Below, piece by piece: positions 36,339 to 44,251 of a stretch of 64,000 bases of DNA (its first letter is position 1; each line of letters opens with the position of its first letter). Origin of the DNA: Pseudomonas viridiflava (GTDB taxonomy: Bacteria > Pseudomonadota > Gammaproteobacteria > Pseudomonadales > Pseudomonadaceae); assembly GCF_900590755.1 (NCBI RefSeq), contig NZ_UUOC01000052.1, positions 434,001-498,000 of the forward strand. The letters run 5' to 3'. A program made the position numbers and the translations under genes. The notes below the pieces were generated by a model. That model was not told the origin of the DNA. It saw nothing but the letters and a program-made list of their open reading frames with translations, and did no database searches.

Positions 36339-36894
36339 ATTCGAATGCTCTTACTTCGGGTAGCTAACTAATAATCGGGTCGATACAAGTAACTGCGATT
36401 AGCAAAAAACGATGTGAGATAAGTACCTCAGAGTGTGGAGTTATGGCAAACATTACAAAGTGACTGAAATTCGGGGTTGTGGATTCTGAATTCAATTAAC
36501 TTGTGATCATGTTTTGAGCTAATTGTGTTTGCGGTAGTGTGTCAATAGGCAGTTGAATGGAATTGCAGTCGCACTTAAATATAGGAGTTTTCCTACATTG
36601 CTTTGGTCGAATTTTGTGCGAAATGGCTTGCTGGGTCCTACACGAAGAAATAAATAGTTGTGGTTGTTCAACTGGACCGCTGTGCTTGCGACTGAAAAAG
36701 GACAGCAGTTGTCCGGCATGCCATCACGGAGTCGTCGCAATGCTATGACTCGTACCTTTTATGGATTCGATCATTTGCGGGGGAGGCTATCGGGTTTATC
36801 AATGACTTTTTCGATCAGTTGATTGATATACAAATGTAAGGCGAACGCAAACAGCGCCATAGGGCGCAGGATGTTTGGTAAGGGCTTGTAGGAA
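36339..36894. other. AT-rich intergenic stretch, no convincing gene
   Basis: About 550 bp, much AT-richer than the surroundings. A 63-codon plus-strand frame (36557-36748) has eight cysteines but no ribosome site; its HEEINSCG segment resembles AEEIKSCG in a weak frame near 35443. The upstream 80 bp probably holds the promoter of the 35607-36338 gene. It reads as decayed or foreign sequence. Confidence 0.45.
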
Positions 36895-37638
36895 TCAGCC
36901 GCGGCTGCGTTCCAGAAATTGCCGCGTGCGTTCTTCCTTCGGGTTGGCGAACAGGTCTTTGGCTTCCCCTTGCTCGACGATCACGCCCTTGTCGATAAAG
37001 ATCACGCGGTTGGCAACATCCCGGGCAAAGTTCATCTCATGAGTCACGATCACCATGGTGCGTTTTTCTTCTGCCAGGGCGCGAATAGTGGTCAGCACTT
37101 CGCCGACCAGTTCCGGGTCCAGCGCGGAAGTAGGCTCATCGAACAGGATCACCTCCGGCTCCATCGCCAGCGCACGGGCGATGGCCACCCGTTGCTGCTG
37201 CCCACCTGACAAACGTCGCGGGTAGGCGTCTTCCTTGCCAGCCAAGCCTACTTTGCCGAGAAATTGCCGACCCAGTTCCAACGCTCGCTCACGGGGCATC
37301 TTCTTGACCACAATCGGGCCCTCGATGACGTTTTCCAGAGCGGTGCGATGGGGGAACAGATTGAAGTTCTGGAACACAAAACCCACGTGCTGGCGTAGCT
37401 GGCGAATCAGGCCCTGTTGTTTGCTCAAAGGCTTGCTGCCATCGATCTGAATATCGCCGACGATGATCTTGCCGCTGGTGGGCTCTTCAAGAAAATTCAG
37501 ACAACGCAGCAGGGTGGTTTTACCCGAGCCGCTGGGCCCGATGATCGCCACGACTTCGCCGGCTTCAACCCGCAGGTCGATGCCCTTGAGCACTTGTTGA
37601 CCTTTGAATTCTTTGGTCAGTTTTTCAACCACAATCAT
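36895..37638 (-). CDS. tcyN: Cystine/amino-acid ABC transporter ATP-binding protein
   Basis: Polar amino-acid ABC ATPase of 247 residues with Walker A GPSGSGKT, signature LSGGQQQRVAIARAL, Walker B VILFDEPTSALDP and VTHEM. It follows its permease and binding protein on the same strand, so TcyJLN-type L-cystine import is likely. Another sulfur amino acid such as djenkolate or cystathionine is possible. Confidence 0.87.
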   Translation of the reverse strand: MIVVEKLTKEFKGQQVLKGIDLRVEAGEVVAIIGPSGSGKTTLLRCLNFLEEPTSGKIIVGDIQIDGSKPLSKQQGLIRQLRQHVGFVFQNFNLFPHRTALENVIEGPIVVKKMPRERALELGRQFLGKVGLAGKEDAYPRRLSGGQQQRVAIARALAMEPEVILFDEPTSALDPELVGEVLTTIRALAEEKRTMVIVTHEMNFARDVANRVIFIDKGVIVEQGEAKDLFANPKEERTRQFLERSRG

Positions 37639-37641
37639 GCG

Positions 37642-38310
37642 TCAGGACTCCAGATCATGGCGGTTGACCCTTGCTTCAAGGCGGTTCTGCAAATGTGAAA
37701 GCGCGGTGGCAAGAATCCAGTAGATCAATGCGGCGGCCAGGTACATGGTGAAAATTTCAAAGGTGCGGGCGGTGATCAACTGCGCCTGACGGAACAGCTC
37801 CGGCACCTGAATGGTGGCAGCCAGGGCGGTGTCTTTGACCAGCGAAATAAAGCTGTTGCCCAGTGGCGGCAACGCAGTACGTGCAGCCTGGGGAAGAATG
37901 GCGCGGCGCATGGCCTGGGCGCGGGTCATGCCGATACTGGCGGCGGCCTCCCATTGGCCACGCTCTACCGAGCCGATGGCGGCGCGCAGAATCTCGCAGG
38001 CGTAGGCAGCCATGTTCAGGGAAAAACCGATCAGCGCGGCAGTCAGTGGATCCAGCTCGATGCCCAGTTCCGGCAAGCCGTAATAGATCATGAACAGCTG
38101 AACCAGCAGCGGCGTGCCGCGAAAGAACGAGACGTACACCCGAGCGATACCGCGCACCAGCATAAAGCGCGACAGGCGCATGAGCGCCAGCCCGAAGCCC
38201 AGCAGCAGGCCGAAAAACATGCCGCCCAGGCTCAGGAAAACCGTGTAGTACGCGCCCTTTATCAGAAAGGGCGCGGAGTCCAGCGCTAGCTTGAGACCCT
38301 CTTCAATCAT
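37642..38310 (-). CDS. tcyL: Cystine/amino-acid ABC transporter permease
   Basis: HisMQ-type permease of 222 residues with about five helices. The motif FFRGTPLLVQLFMIYYGLPELGI and the EAA loop WEAAASIGMTRAQAMRRAILPQA are typical of the E. coli YecS/TcyL group. It is 3 bp from the ATPase gene and overlaps the binding-protein gene by 4 nt. Confidence 0.88.
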   Translation of the reverse strand: MIEEGLKLALDSAPFLIKGAYYTVFLSLGGMFFGLLLGFGLALMRLSRFMLVRGIARVYVSFFRGTPLLVQLFMIYYGLPELGIELDPLTAALIGFSLNMAAYACEILRAAIGSVERGQWEAAASIGMTRAQAMRRAILPQAARTALPPLGNSFISLVKDTALAATIQVPELFRQAQLITARTFEIFTMYLAAALIYWILATALSHLQNRLEARVNRHDLES

Positions 38311-39104
38311 TTGGTCACGTCAGCGTTGAAGTACTTCTGCGACAGCTTGGCCAGCGTGCCATCAGCGCGCAGCTTGTCGATGGCCTTGTTGATGGCATCG
38401 AGCAGTTCAGGCTCGCCTTTGCGCAGGGCAATACCACTTTCCTGACGGGAGAACGGTTCGCCGGTGACCGCCAGGGTGTCTTTGGTTTTGGTGACCATTT
38501 CCAGTGCAGCCAGGCGGTCGACCAGAATGGCGTCGATACGGCCTACACGCAGATCCTGAAACTTGGTTGGGTCATCGTCGTAGGTTTTGACGATGGCGCC
38601 CGGCACGTTTTCCTTCAGCCACTGCTCATAGTTCGTACCCAGGCCTACACCGACCTTGGCACCCTTGAGGTCGGCCGCCGTCTTGAACTTGTCGGCGTCT
38701 TTCTTCTGCACCAGCGCCTGAATGCCGGAGATGGTGTAAGGCTCGGAGAAGTCATACTTCTTTTTGCGTTCTTCGGAGATGGTCACCTGGTTGATCACAA
38801 CATCCAGACGCTTGGACTCCAGTGCAGCAAGAATGCCCGCCCATGGAGTGGCCTGCAGCTTGACCTTCACGCCCAGCTCTTTGGCCAGGGCTTCGGAGAA
38901 CTCAACTTCAAAACCTGCCAGCTTGCCGTTTTCATCCTGGAAGCTGAACGGCGGATAAGTGCCTTCAAGGCCGACGCTGATCGTGCCGCTGTCTTTGATC
39001 TTTTGCAGCTGCTCGCCTGCAATGGCTTGGCCCAGCAGACTGGACCCAAGAAGAACGCCCAGCGTGGAAGCCAGAACGGTACGGCGAATGGCGGAAGTAA
39101 TCAT
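38307..39104 (-). CDS. tcyJ: Cystine-binding periplasmic protein
   Basis: Solute-binding protein (SBP family 3) of 265 residues with signal peptide MITSAIRRTVLASTLGVLL to about residue 30 and the fold landmarks YPPFSFQDENGKLAGFEVEF and LDVVINQVTISEERKKKYDFS. Best fit is the FliY/TcyJ cystine receptor. The start at 39104 is preceded by GGGGC; the frame is open to 39176 but that part lacks signal character. First gene of tcyJLN. Confidence 0.87.
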   Translation of the reverse strand: MITSAIRRTVLASTLGVLLGSSLLGQAIAGEQLQKIKDSGTISVGLEGTYPPFSFQDENGKLAGFEVEFSEALAKELGVKVKLQATPWAGILAALESKRLDVVINQVTISEERKKKYDFSEPYTISGIQALVQKKDADKFKTAADLKGAKVGVGLGTNYEQWLKENVPGAIVKTYDDDPTKFQDLRVGRIDAILVDRLAALEMVTKTKDTLAVTGEPFSRQESGIALRKGEPELLDAINKAIDKLRADGTLAKLSQKYFNADVTK

Positions 39105-39272
39105 GATTAGCCCCAAAGATATTGTTTGAGTGACAGGCAAAAATCGGACCCGACGAACGCTACTGATACTGCGCAAGTTTATCCAGTGTTTTCAGTCGTC
39201 TGAGCGTGGAGTGCGATTGCTGGCGGCGATCATAGGAGCTGTTGTCGATGAGTAAAAATAATTAAAACCACG

Positions 39273-39289
39273 ATGCTTATTCTTTGATC
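39273..39289 (+). promoter_or_regulatory. Decamer with inverted flank upstream of tcyJ
   Basis: ATGCTTATTC at 39273-39282 repeats the decamer seen upstream of the sfnB operon and is followed by TTTGATCGAATA. TATTC and GAATA form a 5-bp inverted repeat with a 7-nt centre, as LysR-type (T-N11-A) sites often do. It lies about 170 bp upstream of tcyJ and just past the end of dcyD. Confidence 0.3.
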
Positions 39290-39320
39290 GAATATACAAG
39301 CCGTCGCAGCCACCGGTGAT

Positions 39321-39418
39321 CGCCTGTGGGAGCGAGGCTTGCCCGCGAAGAACGATAGCGCGGTGTTTCAGGCATACCGAGGTGACTCATTCGCGGGCAA
39401 GCCACGCTCCCACAGGCG
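39321..39418. repeat. REP inverted pair, family D
   Basis: CGCCTGTGGGAGCGAGGCTT and its near complement flank a 45-bp middle, between tcyJ and dcyD. The unit is the same as at 31241 and 63953. Confidence 0.85.
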
Positions 39419-39447
39419 ATTGCATTCCCGCGAGCTAGATCGGCTGG

Positions 39448-40443
39448 TTACGCAAATACATCCGGATAAGCAAACAATGCTGGCGCGCCACCGGTATGCA
39501 GGAAAATCAGCGGGCCGTCGTCGAAGCGCTGACGGCCTATGCCATCGAGCAACCCGGCCATGGCCTTACCGGTGTAAACCGGATCCAGCAAGATACCTTC
39601 GTGGCTGGCAACCAGCTTGATCGCCGACAAAGTCCCTGCATTGGGTTCGCCATAGCGCGGGCCGTAATACTCATCCCACAGCTCGACTTTAAAGGCTTCA
39701 GGCAGCGCAACACCCAATAGCTCAGCAGTGCGCTCAGCCAGGCCCTGGACTTTCGGACGTTGGGTTTCTTCGGGGCGCGATACGGTCACACCCACCACCG
39801 GCAACTGCGGCAATGCCTCGGCCAGCGCCAGAGCCAGGCCGCTGTGGGTGCCTGCGCTGCCTGACGCCAGCACGACAGCGGCGAATTCCAGCCCGGTCTG
39901 TTTGATCTGTTCAGCCAGCTCAAAACCCGCCCGAACGTAACCCAGAGCACCCAGCGCGTTCGATCCGCCGATAGGCACCACATAAGGCGTCTTGCCACTG
40001 GTTCGCAGCCGTGCGGCCAGGGCATGAAGCTGTTCGTCGGCGTTGTCGAGGTTTTCTACCAACTCGACTTTGGCGTCGAACAGCTCCAGCAGCAAACGGT
40101 TGCCGTTATTCAGATAGTTGGTGTCGTCAGTGGCAATCGGGTTTTCCAGCAGCGCTACGCAGCCGAGTCCCAGGCGCGCGGCGATGGCAGCCGTCTGGCG
40201 CACATGGTTGGACTGAATGGCACCGGCGGTGATCAGCGTATCCGCGCCCTGGGCCAATGCATCAGCAGCGAGGTATTCGAGCTTGCGGACTTTATTGCCG
40301 CCCAGCGCCAGAGTGGTGGTGTCATCGCGCTTGATATAGATGTCGCGGCCAGCCCAGAGCGACAGTCGCTCCAGCTTTTCCAGGGCGGTAGGGGCGCCGA
40401 GCAACTGTAGACGATTAAATTCGGCGAGCTTTTGTTTGATCAT
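39448..40443 (-). CDS. dcyD: D-cysteine desulfhydrase
   Basis: PLP enzyme that breaks D-cysteine into pyruvate, ammonia and sulfide, relative of ACC deaminase. The PLP lysine lies in ALGGNKVRKLEYLAADAL; VPIGGSNALGALGYV and SGSAGTHSGLALAL bind phosphate. The ATG at 40443 gives 331 residues, matching the family; 40503 is open but not conserved. It sits near the cystine importer, as in enterobacteria where dcyD and tcy genes are linked, and probably releases sulfur from imported cystine. Confidence 0.93.
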   Translation of the reverse strand: MIKQKLAEFNRLQLLGAPTALEKLERLSLWAGRDIYIKRDDTTTLALGGNKVRKLEYLAADALAQGADTLITAGAIQSNHVRQTAAIAARLGLGCVALLENPIATDDTNYLNNGNRLLLELFDAKVELVENLDNADEQLHALAARLRTSGKTPYVVPIGGSNALGALGYVRAGFELAEQIKQTGLEFAAVVLASGSAGTHSGLALALAEALPQLPVVGVTVSRPEETQRPKVQGLAERTAELLGVALPEAFKVELWDEYYGPRYGEPNAGTLSAIKLVASHEGILLDPVYTGKAMAGLLDGIGRQRFDDGPLIFLHTGGAPALFAYPDVFA

Positions 40444-40580
40444 GATCAGAGGTGAGCCTATAGAGAGTCGCTCGACTATAGGCAGACACTTCCTACAGGG
40501 CAACTTCTTGCGGCTTATGCCATCAGAGCAGAAGGCCTGAGCAATTAGTTATTTTTTCCTACACCGGATTTTCCGTAGAG

Positions 40581-40598
40581 TGGCCGCATTTGCGGCCA
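40581..40598. other. Small hairpin upstream of epsC
   Basis: TGGCCGC-ATTT-GCGGCCA, a 7-bp stem with 4-nt loop, in the 348-bp gap between dcyD and epsC. No T tract follows, so termination is doubtful. Confidence 0.4.
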
Positions 40599-40659
40599 GC
40601 GCAAATTAAAGGGTGCAATCAAAACACTGTAGAAAGCCCAATGTTTGCCTGCATGCGTC

Positions 40660-40749
40660 TTGTGGGACCGGCTTTAGCCGGGAAGGGGCCGCACCAGTCG
40701 CTCAATTGAGTCGTCTGGACTGCTGCTTTCCCGGCAAAGCCGGTCCCAC
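40660..40749. repeat. REP inverted pair, family E
   Basis: TTGTGGGACCGGCTTTAGCC and its inverted partner (GGCAAAGCCGGTCCCACG) with a 40-bp middle. It ends about 40 bp before epsC, so it would lie in that gene's leader or promoter region. The same family is at 47231-47323. Confidence 0.85.
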
Positions 40750-40791
40750 GCAGTCGTGCTAGCGCATTAACCAAACCGAGGAGAAGTCAGC

Positions 40792-41742
40792 GTGAGCGAT
40801 ATCCCAGAGGCACCCGCCGAAGGCCGTTCCAGTCACTGGCAGTTGCAGCAGATCGTCAGTGAGTTACGTGCCGCCCGGGACGACTGGCGCACCCGTAACA
40901 AGCGCGTCAGTGGCGAACATGGCGGCCGCGAGTTGCCTTCACGGGCGGCGATGCGCGACATCCTCGAAGCACTCTGCGGGGCACTGTTCCCCATGCGTCT
41001 GGGGCCGGTGGACCTGCGCGAAGAAAGCGAGGATTTCTACGTCGGCCACACCCTCGACGTCGCCCTCAATGCGCTGTTGGCTCAAGCCCGGCTGGAGCTG
41101 CGTTACGTGGCGCACCAGCATTCGGAAGCCGTGGGCGCGGTTGATAAAAAGGCGCTGGACCTGATCCAGGACTTCGCCCGTGCTTTGCCCGCGATGCGCA
41201 CTTTGCTCGATACCGACGTGTTGGCGGCTTACCAGGGCGATCCGGCGGCGCGCAGCGTTGATGAAGTGCTGCTCTGCTATCCGGGGATCCTCGCGGTGAT
41301 CCACCATCGCATCGCCCACCACTTATATCGCGCTGGCCTGCCGCTATTGGCGCGCATCAGCTCGGAAATCGCCCACTCCGCGACAGGCATAGACATCCAC
41401 CCTGGCGCGCAAATAGGCCGCAGCTTCTTCATCGACCACGGCACAGGCGTCGTTATCGGCGAAACCGCCATCATTGGCGAGCGAGTACGCATCTACCAGG
41501 CCGTAACCCTGGGCGCCAAACGCTTCCCGGCAGACGAAGACGGCCAACTACAAAAAGGCCACGCCCGCCACCCCATCGTCGAAGACGACGTGGTCATCTA
41601 CGCCGGCGCGACCATCCTCGGCCGCATCACCATCGGCCAAGGCTCAACAATCGGCGGCAACGTCTGGCTGACCCGCAGCGTGCCTGCTGGGTGCAATCTG
41701 ACGCAGGCGAATTTGTTGCAGCAGGATGAGGGGCAGAAGTAG
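40792..41742 (+). CDS. epsC: Serine O-acetyltransferase (EpsC type)
   Basis: Converts serine plus acetyl-CoA to O-acetylserine, first step of cysteine synthesis. The 316-residue protein has an N-terminal helical part and left-handed beta-helix hexapeptide repeats, with IDHGTGVVIGETAIIGERVRIYQAVTLGAK (positions about 220-250) carrying the catalytic histidine. GTG at 40792 follows a GAGGAG ribosome site. The N-terminus is longer than that of CysE from E. coli, as in EpsC forms. Confidence 0.92.
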   Translation: MSDIPEAPAEGRSSHWQLQQIVSELRAARDDWRTRNKRVSGEHGGRELPSRAAMRDILEALCGALFPMRLGPVDLREESEDFYVGHTLDVALNALLAQARLELRYVAHQHSEAVGAVDKKALDLIQDFARALPAMRTLLDTDVLAAYQGDPAARSVDEVLLCYPGILAVIHHRIAHHLYRAGLPLLARISSEIAHSATGIDIHPGAQIGRSFFIDHGTGVVIGETAIIGERVRIYQAVTLGAKRFPADEDGQLQKGHARHPIVEDDVVIYAGATILGRITIGQGSTIGGNVWLTRSVPAGCNLTQANLLQQDEGQK

Positions 41743-41829
41743 GAATTCGACTGATTGGATGATTGATCAGTTGGTGACCAGATTGGGTGCAGCTGCGGCG
41801 AGGTGCTAAGCAAGGCAGCTAATAGAACC

Positions 41830-41853
41830 AAGCCGGGCGAATTCGCCCGGCTT
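41830..41853. terminator. Palindromic bidirectional terminator after epsC
   Basis: A 24-bp perfect palindrome (AAGCCGGGCGAA and its complement), 88 bp after the epsC stop and 38 bp beyond the end of the opposite-strand gene at 41891. Only short T tracts follow on either strand, so it is a moderate terminator for both convergent transcripts. Confidence 0.6.
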
Positions 41854-41890
41854 CTTAGCAAAGTGGCTTTATTTCGATGCTTCTCTAATT

Positions 41891-42280
41891 TCATGAGCAT
41901 TTATGCAGTCGGTCGACGTCAGTACCACTTCCCTCACTCATGTCGATCTTTCCGTCAGCTCCAATATAGATGTTGGTTTCTGGCCATTTTGGATTGATCC
42001 TTATACAGTTGTTTTTTCGTGAAGCGGTCCAATGAAAATCCATAAAAAAACGCTCATTAGGGAATATATCTCCTGTATCTCCTGTGGCGCCGCCAGGAGT
42101 TATTTTGCCTTTATAAACACCATTGTAAGTATCCCAGACGAAGCTTAAGGGACCGGCGCCCTCGCCTGAATAGTAAACACTCACTCTTGGTGTCGCCATG
42201 TACCAAAAGCTGTAAGTCGCCGTAAGTGTCAATAGCAAGACCCGCCAGAATGAGCGGTGCCAAGGTTTATTTTCATTCAT
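41891..42280 (-). CDS. Candidate T6SS immunity protein, paralog 3
   Basis: 129 residues: basic N-terminus, one membrane helix (about 12-30), then the family landmark ATPRVSVYY and a beta-rich domain. It shares with its two paralogs FPNERFFM, a cysteine followed by I-P-WP (CIRINPKWPETNIYIG) and a GTDVDRL end. Positive-inside topology places the domain in the periplasm. Its start overlaps the 43-aa ORF stop, so it is read in the same operon as the PAAR effector. The immunity role is inferred from position. Confidence 0.7.
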   Translation of the reverse strand: MNENKPWHRSFWRVLLLTLTATYSFWYMATPRVSVYYSGEGAGPLSFVWDTYNGVYKGKITPGGATGDTGDIFPNERFFMDFHWTASRKNNCIRINPKWPETNIYIGADGKIDMSEGSGTDVDRLHKCS

Positions 42281-42404
42281 GGTTTTGCTCCCATTCCGCT
42301 GCCAATTTTAACCTGATTACATAAGCGTTGGCCCCTCTGCCCATATCAGTCATCCCGTCGGTGCAGGGTGAGTCTTGCGTCGTTTTGTAGCTGAAATTAT
42401 TCAT
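42273..42404 (-). CDS. 43-residue ORF inside the T6SS immunity operon
   Basis: Too short for the usual cut-off. The start ATG shares ATGA with the stop of paralog 2, and the stop overlaps the start of paralog 3 by 8 nt, so no intergenic gap exists here. The product runs MNNFSYKTTQDSPC, then DGMTDMGRGANAYV, then IRLKLAAEWEQNHE. The last part resembles the RLKE-Q-DWAK end of paralog 1 only loosely. It may be the 3' remnant of a deleted immunity gene whose overlap with its neighbours was kept, or a real small protein. Confidence 0.5.
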   Translation of the reverse strand: MNNFSYKTTQDSPCTDGMTDMGRGANAYVIRLKLAAEWEQNHE

Positions 42405-42796
42405 TCTCCGGGGCGCGGGCGTAATTGCTCTACGTCGGTTCCGCCCTCATGGCTTCGGTCAATAGTGCCATCCGGGCCGATGTATATATTAGTTATCGGC
42501 CATTTAGGGATTATTAATGCGCAGTGGTTTCTTCTCAAAGCGGTCCAGTCCAGCACCATCGTGAATTTCTCGTCAGGGAAAATATGACCACTATCCGCAG
42601 TTACGCCTCCAGGGAGGATTTCACCTCTGTAGATACGATTCTGGGTATTCCAGACAAAATCTAACTGGCTATTAGCGCTGTCAGAATAGTAAACGTGAAC
42701 TCTTGGTAGCGCGATGTACCAAAAGATGAACAAGGTTAATGGTATGATCAAAGTCAAGCGCCAAAATGAGCGATACCATGGTCTACTTGCATTCAT
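42401..42796 (-). CDS. Candidate T6SS immunity protein, paralog 2
   Basis: 131 residues from ATG at 42796, which shares ATGA with the stop of paralog 1; the frame is open to 42820 but lies inside paralog 1. Membrane helix about 11-30 (WRLTLIIPLTLFIFWYIALPRV), then the family's CALIIPKWPITNIYIG motif, GGTDVEQL and a proline-rich end. Of the three it is closest to paralog 3 by eye. AT-rich. Confidence 0.7.
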   Translation of the reverse strand: MNASRPWYRSFWRLTLIIPLTLFIFWYIALPRVHVYYSDSANSQLDFVWNTQNRIYRGEILPGGVTADSGHIFPDEKFTMVLDWTALRRNHCALIIPKWPITNIYIGPDGTIDRSHEGGTDVEQLRPRPGE

Positions 42797-43200
42797 GGTT
42801 TCGCCCAATCCCATTGGCACTCTTTTAATCTTTTCAAATCAGTGCCGCCTTGTTTGCTCATATCAACGTTTCCGTCGCGGTCAAGGTGGATCTTAATATT
42901 TGGCCAGCTCGGCGCGATACTGATGCAGTGCCTACGCTCTTTATCCCTCCACCAATAAAATTCCATGAAGAAATCTTCATTCGGAAAAACATGACCGACG
43001 TCCCCTGTCGTTTTGCCAGGTAGTAGGTCTCCCTTCACAAATTTATGCTGTGTGTTTAAAATGTAGCTTATATTTTTTGTTCCATCCTTTGAATAAAAAA
43101 TGTAAACCCGTGGTGGAGCGTAGTACCAGAATAAGAATAGCGAGACAAATAATAGTAGAATCCAGCGCCACACGTATCGACGCTTCCTATTTGCAGACAT
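42793..43200 (-). CDS. Candidate T6SS immunity protein, paralog 1 (cognate candidate)
   Basis: 135 residues with one membrane helix (about 11-29, WILLLFVSLFLFWYY) and the shared FWYYAPPRVYIFYS, FPNEDFFMEFYW, CISIAPSWPNIKIH and GGTDLKRL blocks. Its start lies 14 nt inside the end of the PAAR toxin gene, the usual toxin-immunity arrangement, so it is the most likely cognate antidote. A periplasmic antidote implies a periplasmic target. It is the most diverged of the three. Confidence 0.72.
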   Translation of the reverse strand: MSANRKRRYVWRWILLLFVSLFLFWYYAPPRVYIFYSKDGTKNISYILNTQHKFVKGDLLPGKTTGDVGHVFPNEDFFMEFYWWRDKERRHCISIAPSWPNIKIHLDRDGNVDMSKQGGTDLKRLKECQWDWAKP

Positions 43201-44248
43201 GGAGTTGTATTCCTTTCACCCAGTTGGCAATAGGCACCGCCAGAACTTTAGTCATCACCGCCTTGAAAGTGACGCCACCGTCCGGGAATTCTTTTCTAAG
43301 TGTCATCCCAATAATTATAGATACCCTGTCAGGTGCATCGTCCCATGCACGCAAACCATCAACCCCTTCGGTTCTATGCGGCCCGTCGAACCTTTCAGGA
43401 TCCTGCCAATGCCTGATCGAGTCCGACGCAATTTGCTCAATGCCAGCCCCGTCTAGGAGCACACTCTCAGAAAGGCCTCCCGCAACGCCTACATAGCCAT
43501 AGTGAATGTTTGACCAAATATCGTAAAAGTAATCGTAGCTACCCTGTTTATGCCAAATATCCCCGAATTTCGCTTGTATCCTTAACTTATGATCCCAAGG
43601 CCGATTCTGCCCAACCCGCTCAGTCCATAACGCAAACGCCCTAGCTTGTTTGGCAAGAGCGAAAGAGTGAAAGTCAGGTTGCCGACCCAGTCGCTTATAA
43701 AACGGCAGTGCCATGTACTCTCTGGTTTCGGCCACCGGGTCGTAGCTGTTCAGTTCCTTCATTTCCAGCACTGAAGGATGATTGATGTTGCGGTTCATCT
43801 CGTCGGCGATGTAGCTGGCGAGTTCTTCCATACGGTCGGGGTGATTGCAGGGCTTTGAGCTGGCGGCGACAGGGGGTATTGGATCAGGCGCCCGAGGGGT
43901 TGTTGCGGGACTGATATTTGATTCGCTCACTGTTTGAGCGGAAGCCTTGTGACCTTGCTGTACAGGTTTGTCCGCCTTTTCGTAAGTGTGTTTTAGCGAG
44001 GAGATGAAGCGAGCGCGACAAGGGCAGGTGCTGACACTGTCCAGTGTTCCGGCCGGGCGCTTGCCGTTGCTGATGATGATGTTGACACCGCCCACGATTT
44101 CATAGGTTTTGCCGTCCTTGCCGCAGGTTACCGGGTCCCCTTCTCGCGCATGAGGCATTCCGTTCATAACGGTGCCTCTGTTCCCTGCCAGAACTTTGCC
44201 GCCGCAGTAGGTCTTGTCGCCCTCACGAATGAAGTGTCCTGTCGCCAT
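43187..44248 (-). CDS. PAAR-domain T6SS effector with type-44 polymorphic toxin domain
   Basis: 353 residues. Residues 1-85 are a PAAR spike tip (REGDKTYCGGKVLAGN; HAREGDPVTCGKDGKTYEIVGG). A Pro/Ser-rich linker (about 90-135) leads to a C-terminal toxin domain (about 170-340) of the Ntox44 type, with FGDIWHKQGSYDYFYDIW and W245-S-N-I-H249-Y-G-Y-V, then GAGIEQI. Ntox44 has been predicted as a nuclease, but the candidate antidotes here are periplasmic, which would suit a cell-wall or membrane target better. No T6SS structural gene lies in the window, so it would be an orphan effector locus using a system elsewhere. Confidence 0.85.
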   Translation of the reverse strand: MATGHFIREGDKTYCGGKVLAGNRGTVMNGMPHAREGDPVTCGKDGKTYEIVGGVNIIISNGKRPAGTLDSVSTCPCRARFISSLKHTYEKADKPVQQGHKASAQTVSESNISPATTPRAPDPIPPVAASSKPCNHPDRMEELASYIADEMNRNINHPSVLEMKELNSYDPVAETREYMALPFYKRLGRQPDFHSFALAKQARAFALWTERVGQNRPWDHKLRIQAKFGDIWHKQGSYDYFYDIWSNIHYGYVGVAGGLSESVLLDGAGIEQIASDSIRHWQDPERFDGPHRTEGVDGLRAWDDAPDRVSIIIGMTLRKEFPDGGVTFKAVMTKVLAVPIANWVKGIQLHVCK

Positions 44249-44251
44249 GGC

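Noticed and set aside
36557..36748. Cysteine-rich 63-codon plus-strand frame
   Set aside because: No ribosome site, AT-rich context, no homology recognised; kept only as a note in the gap entry.
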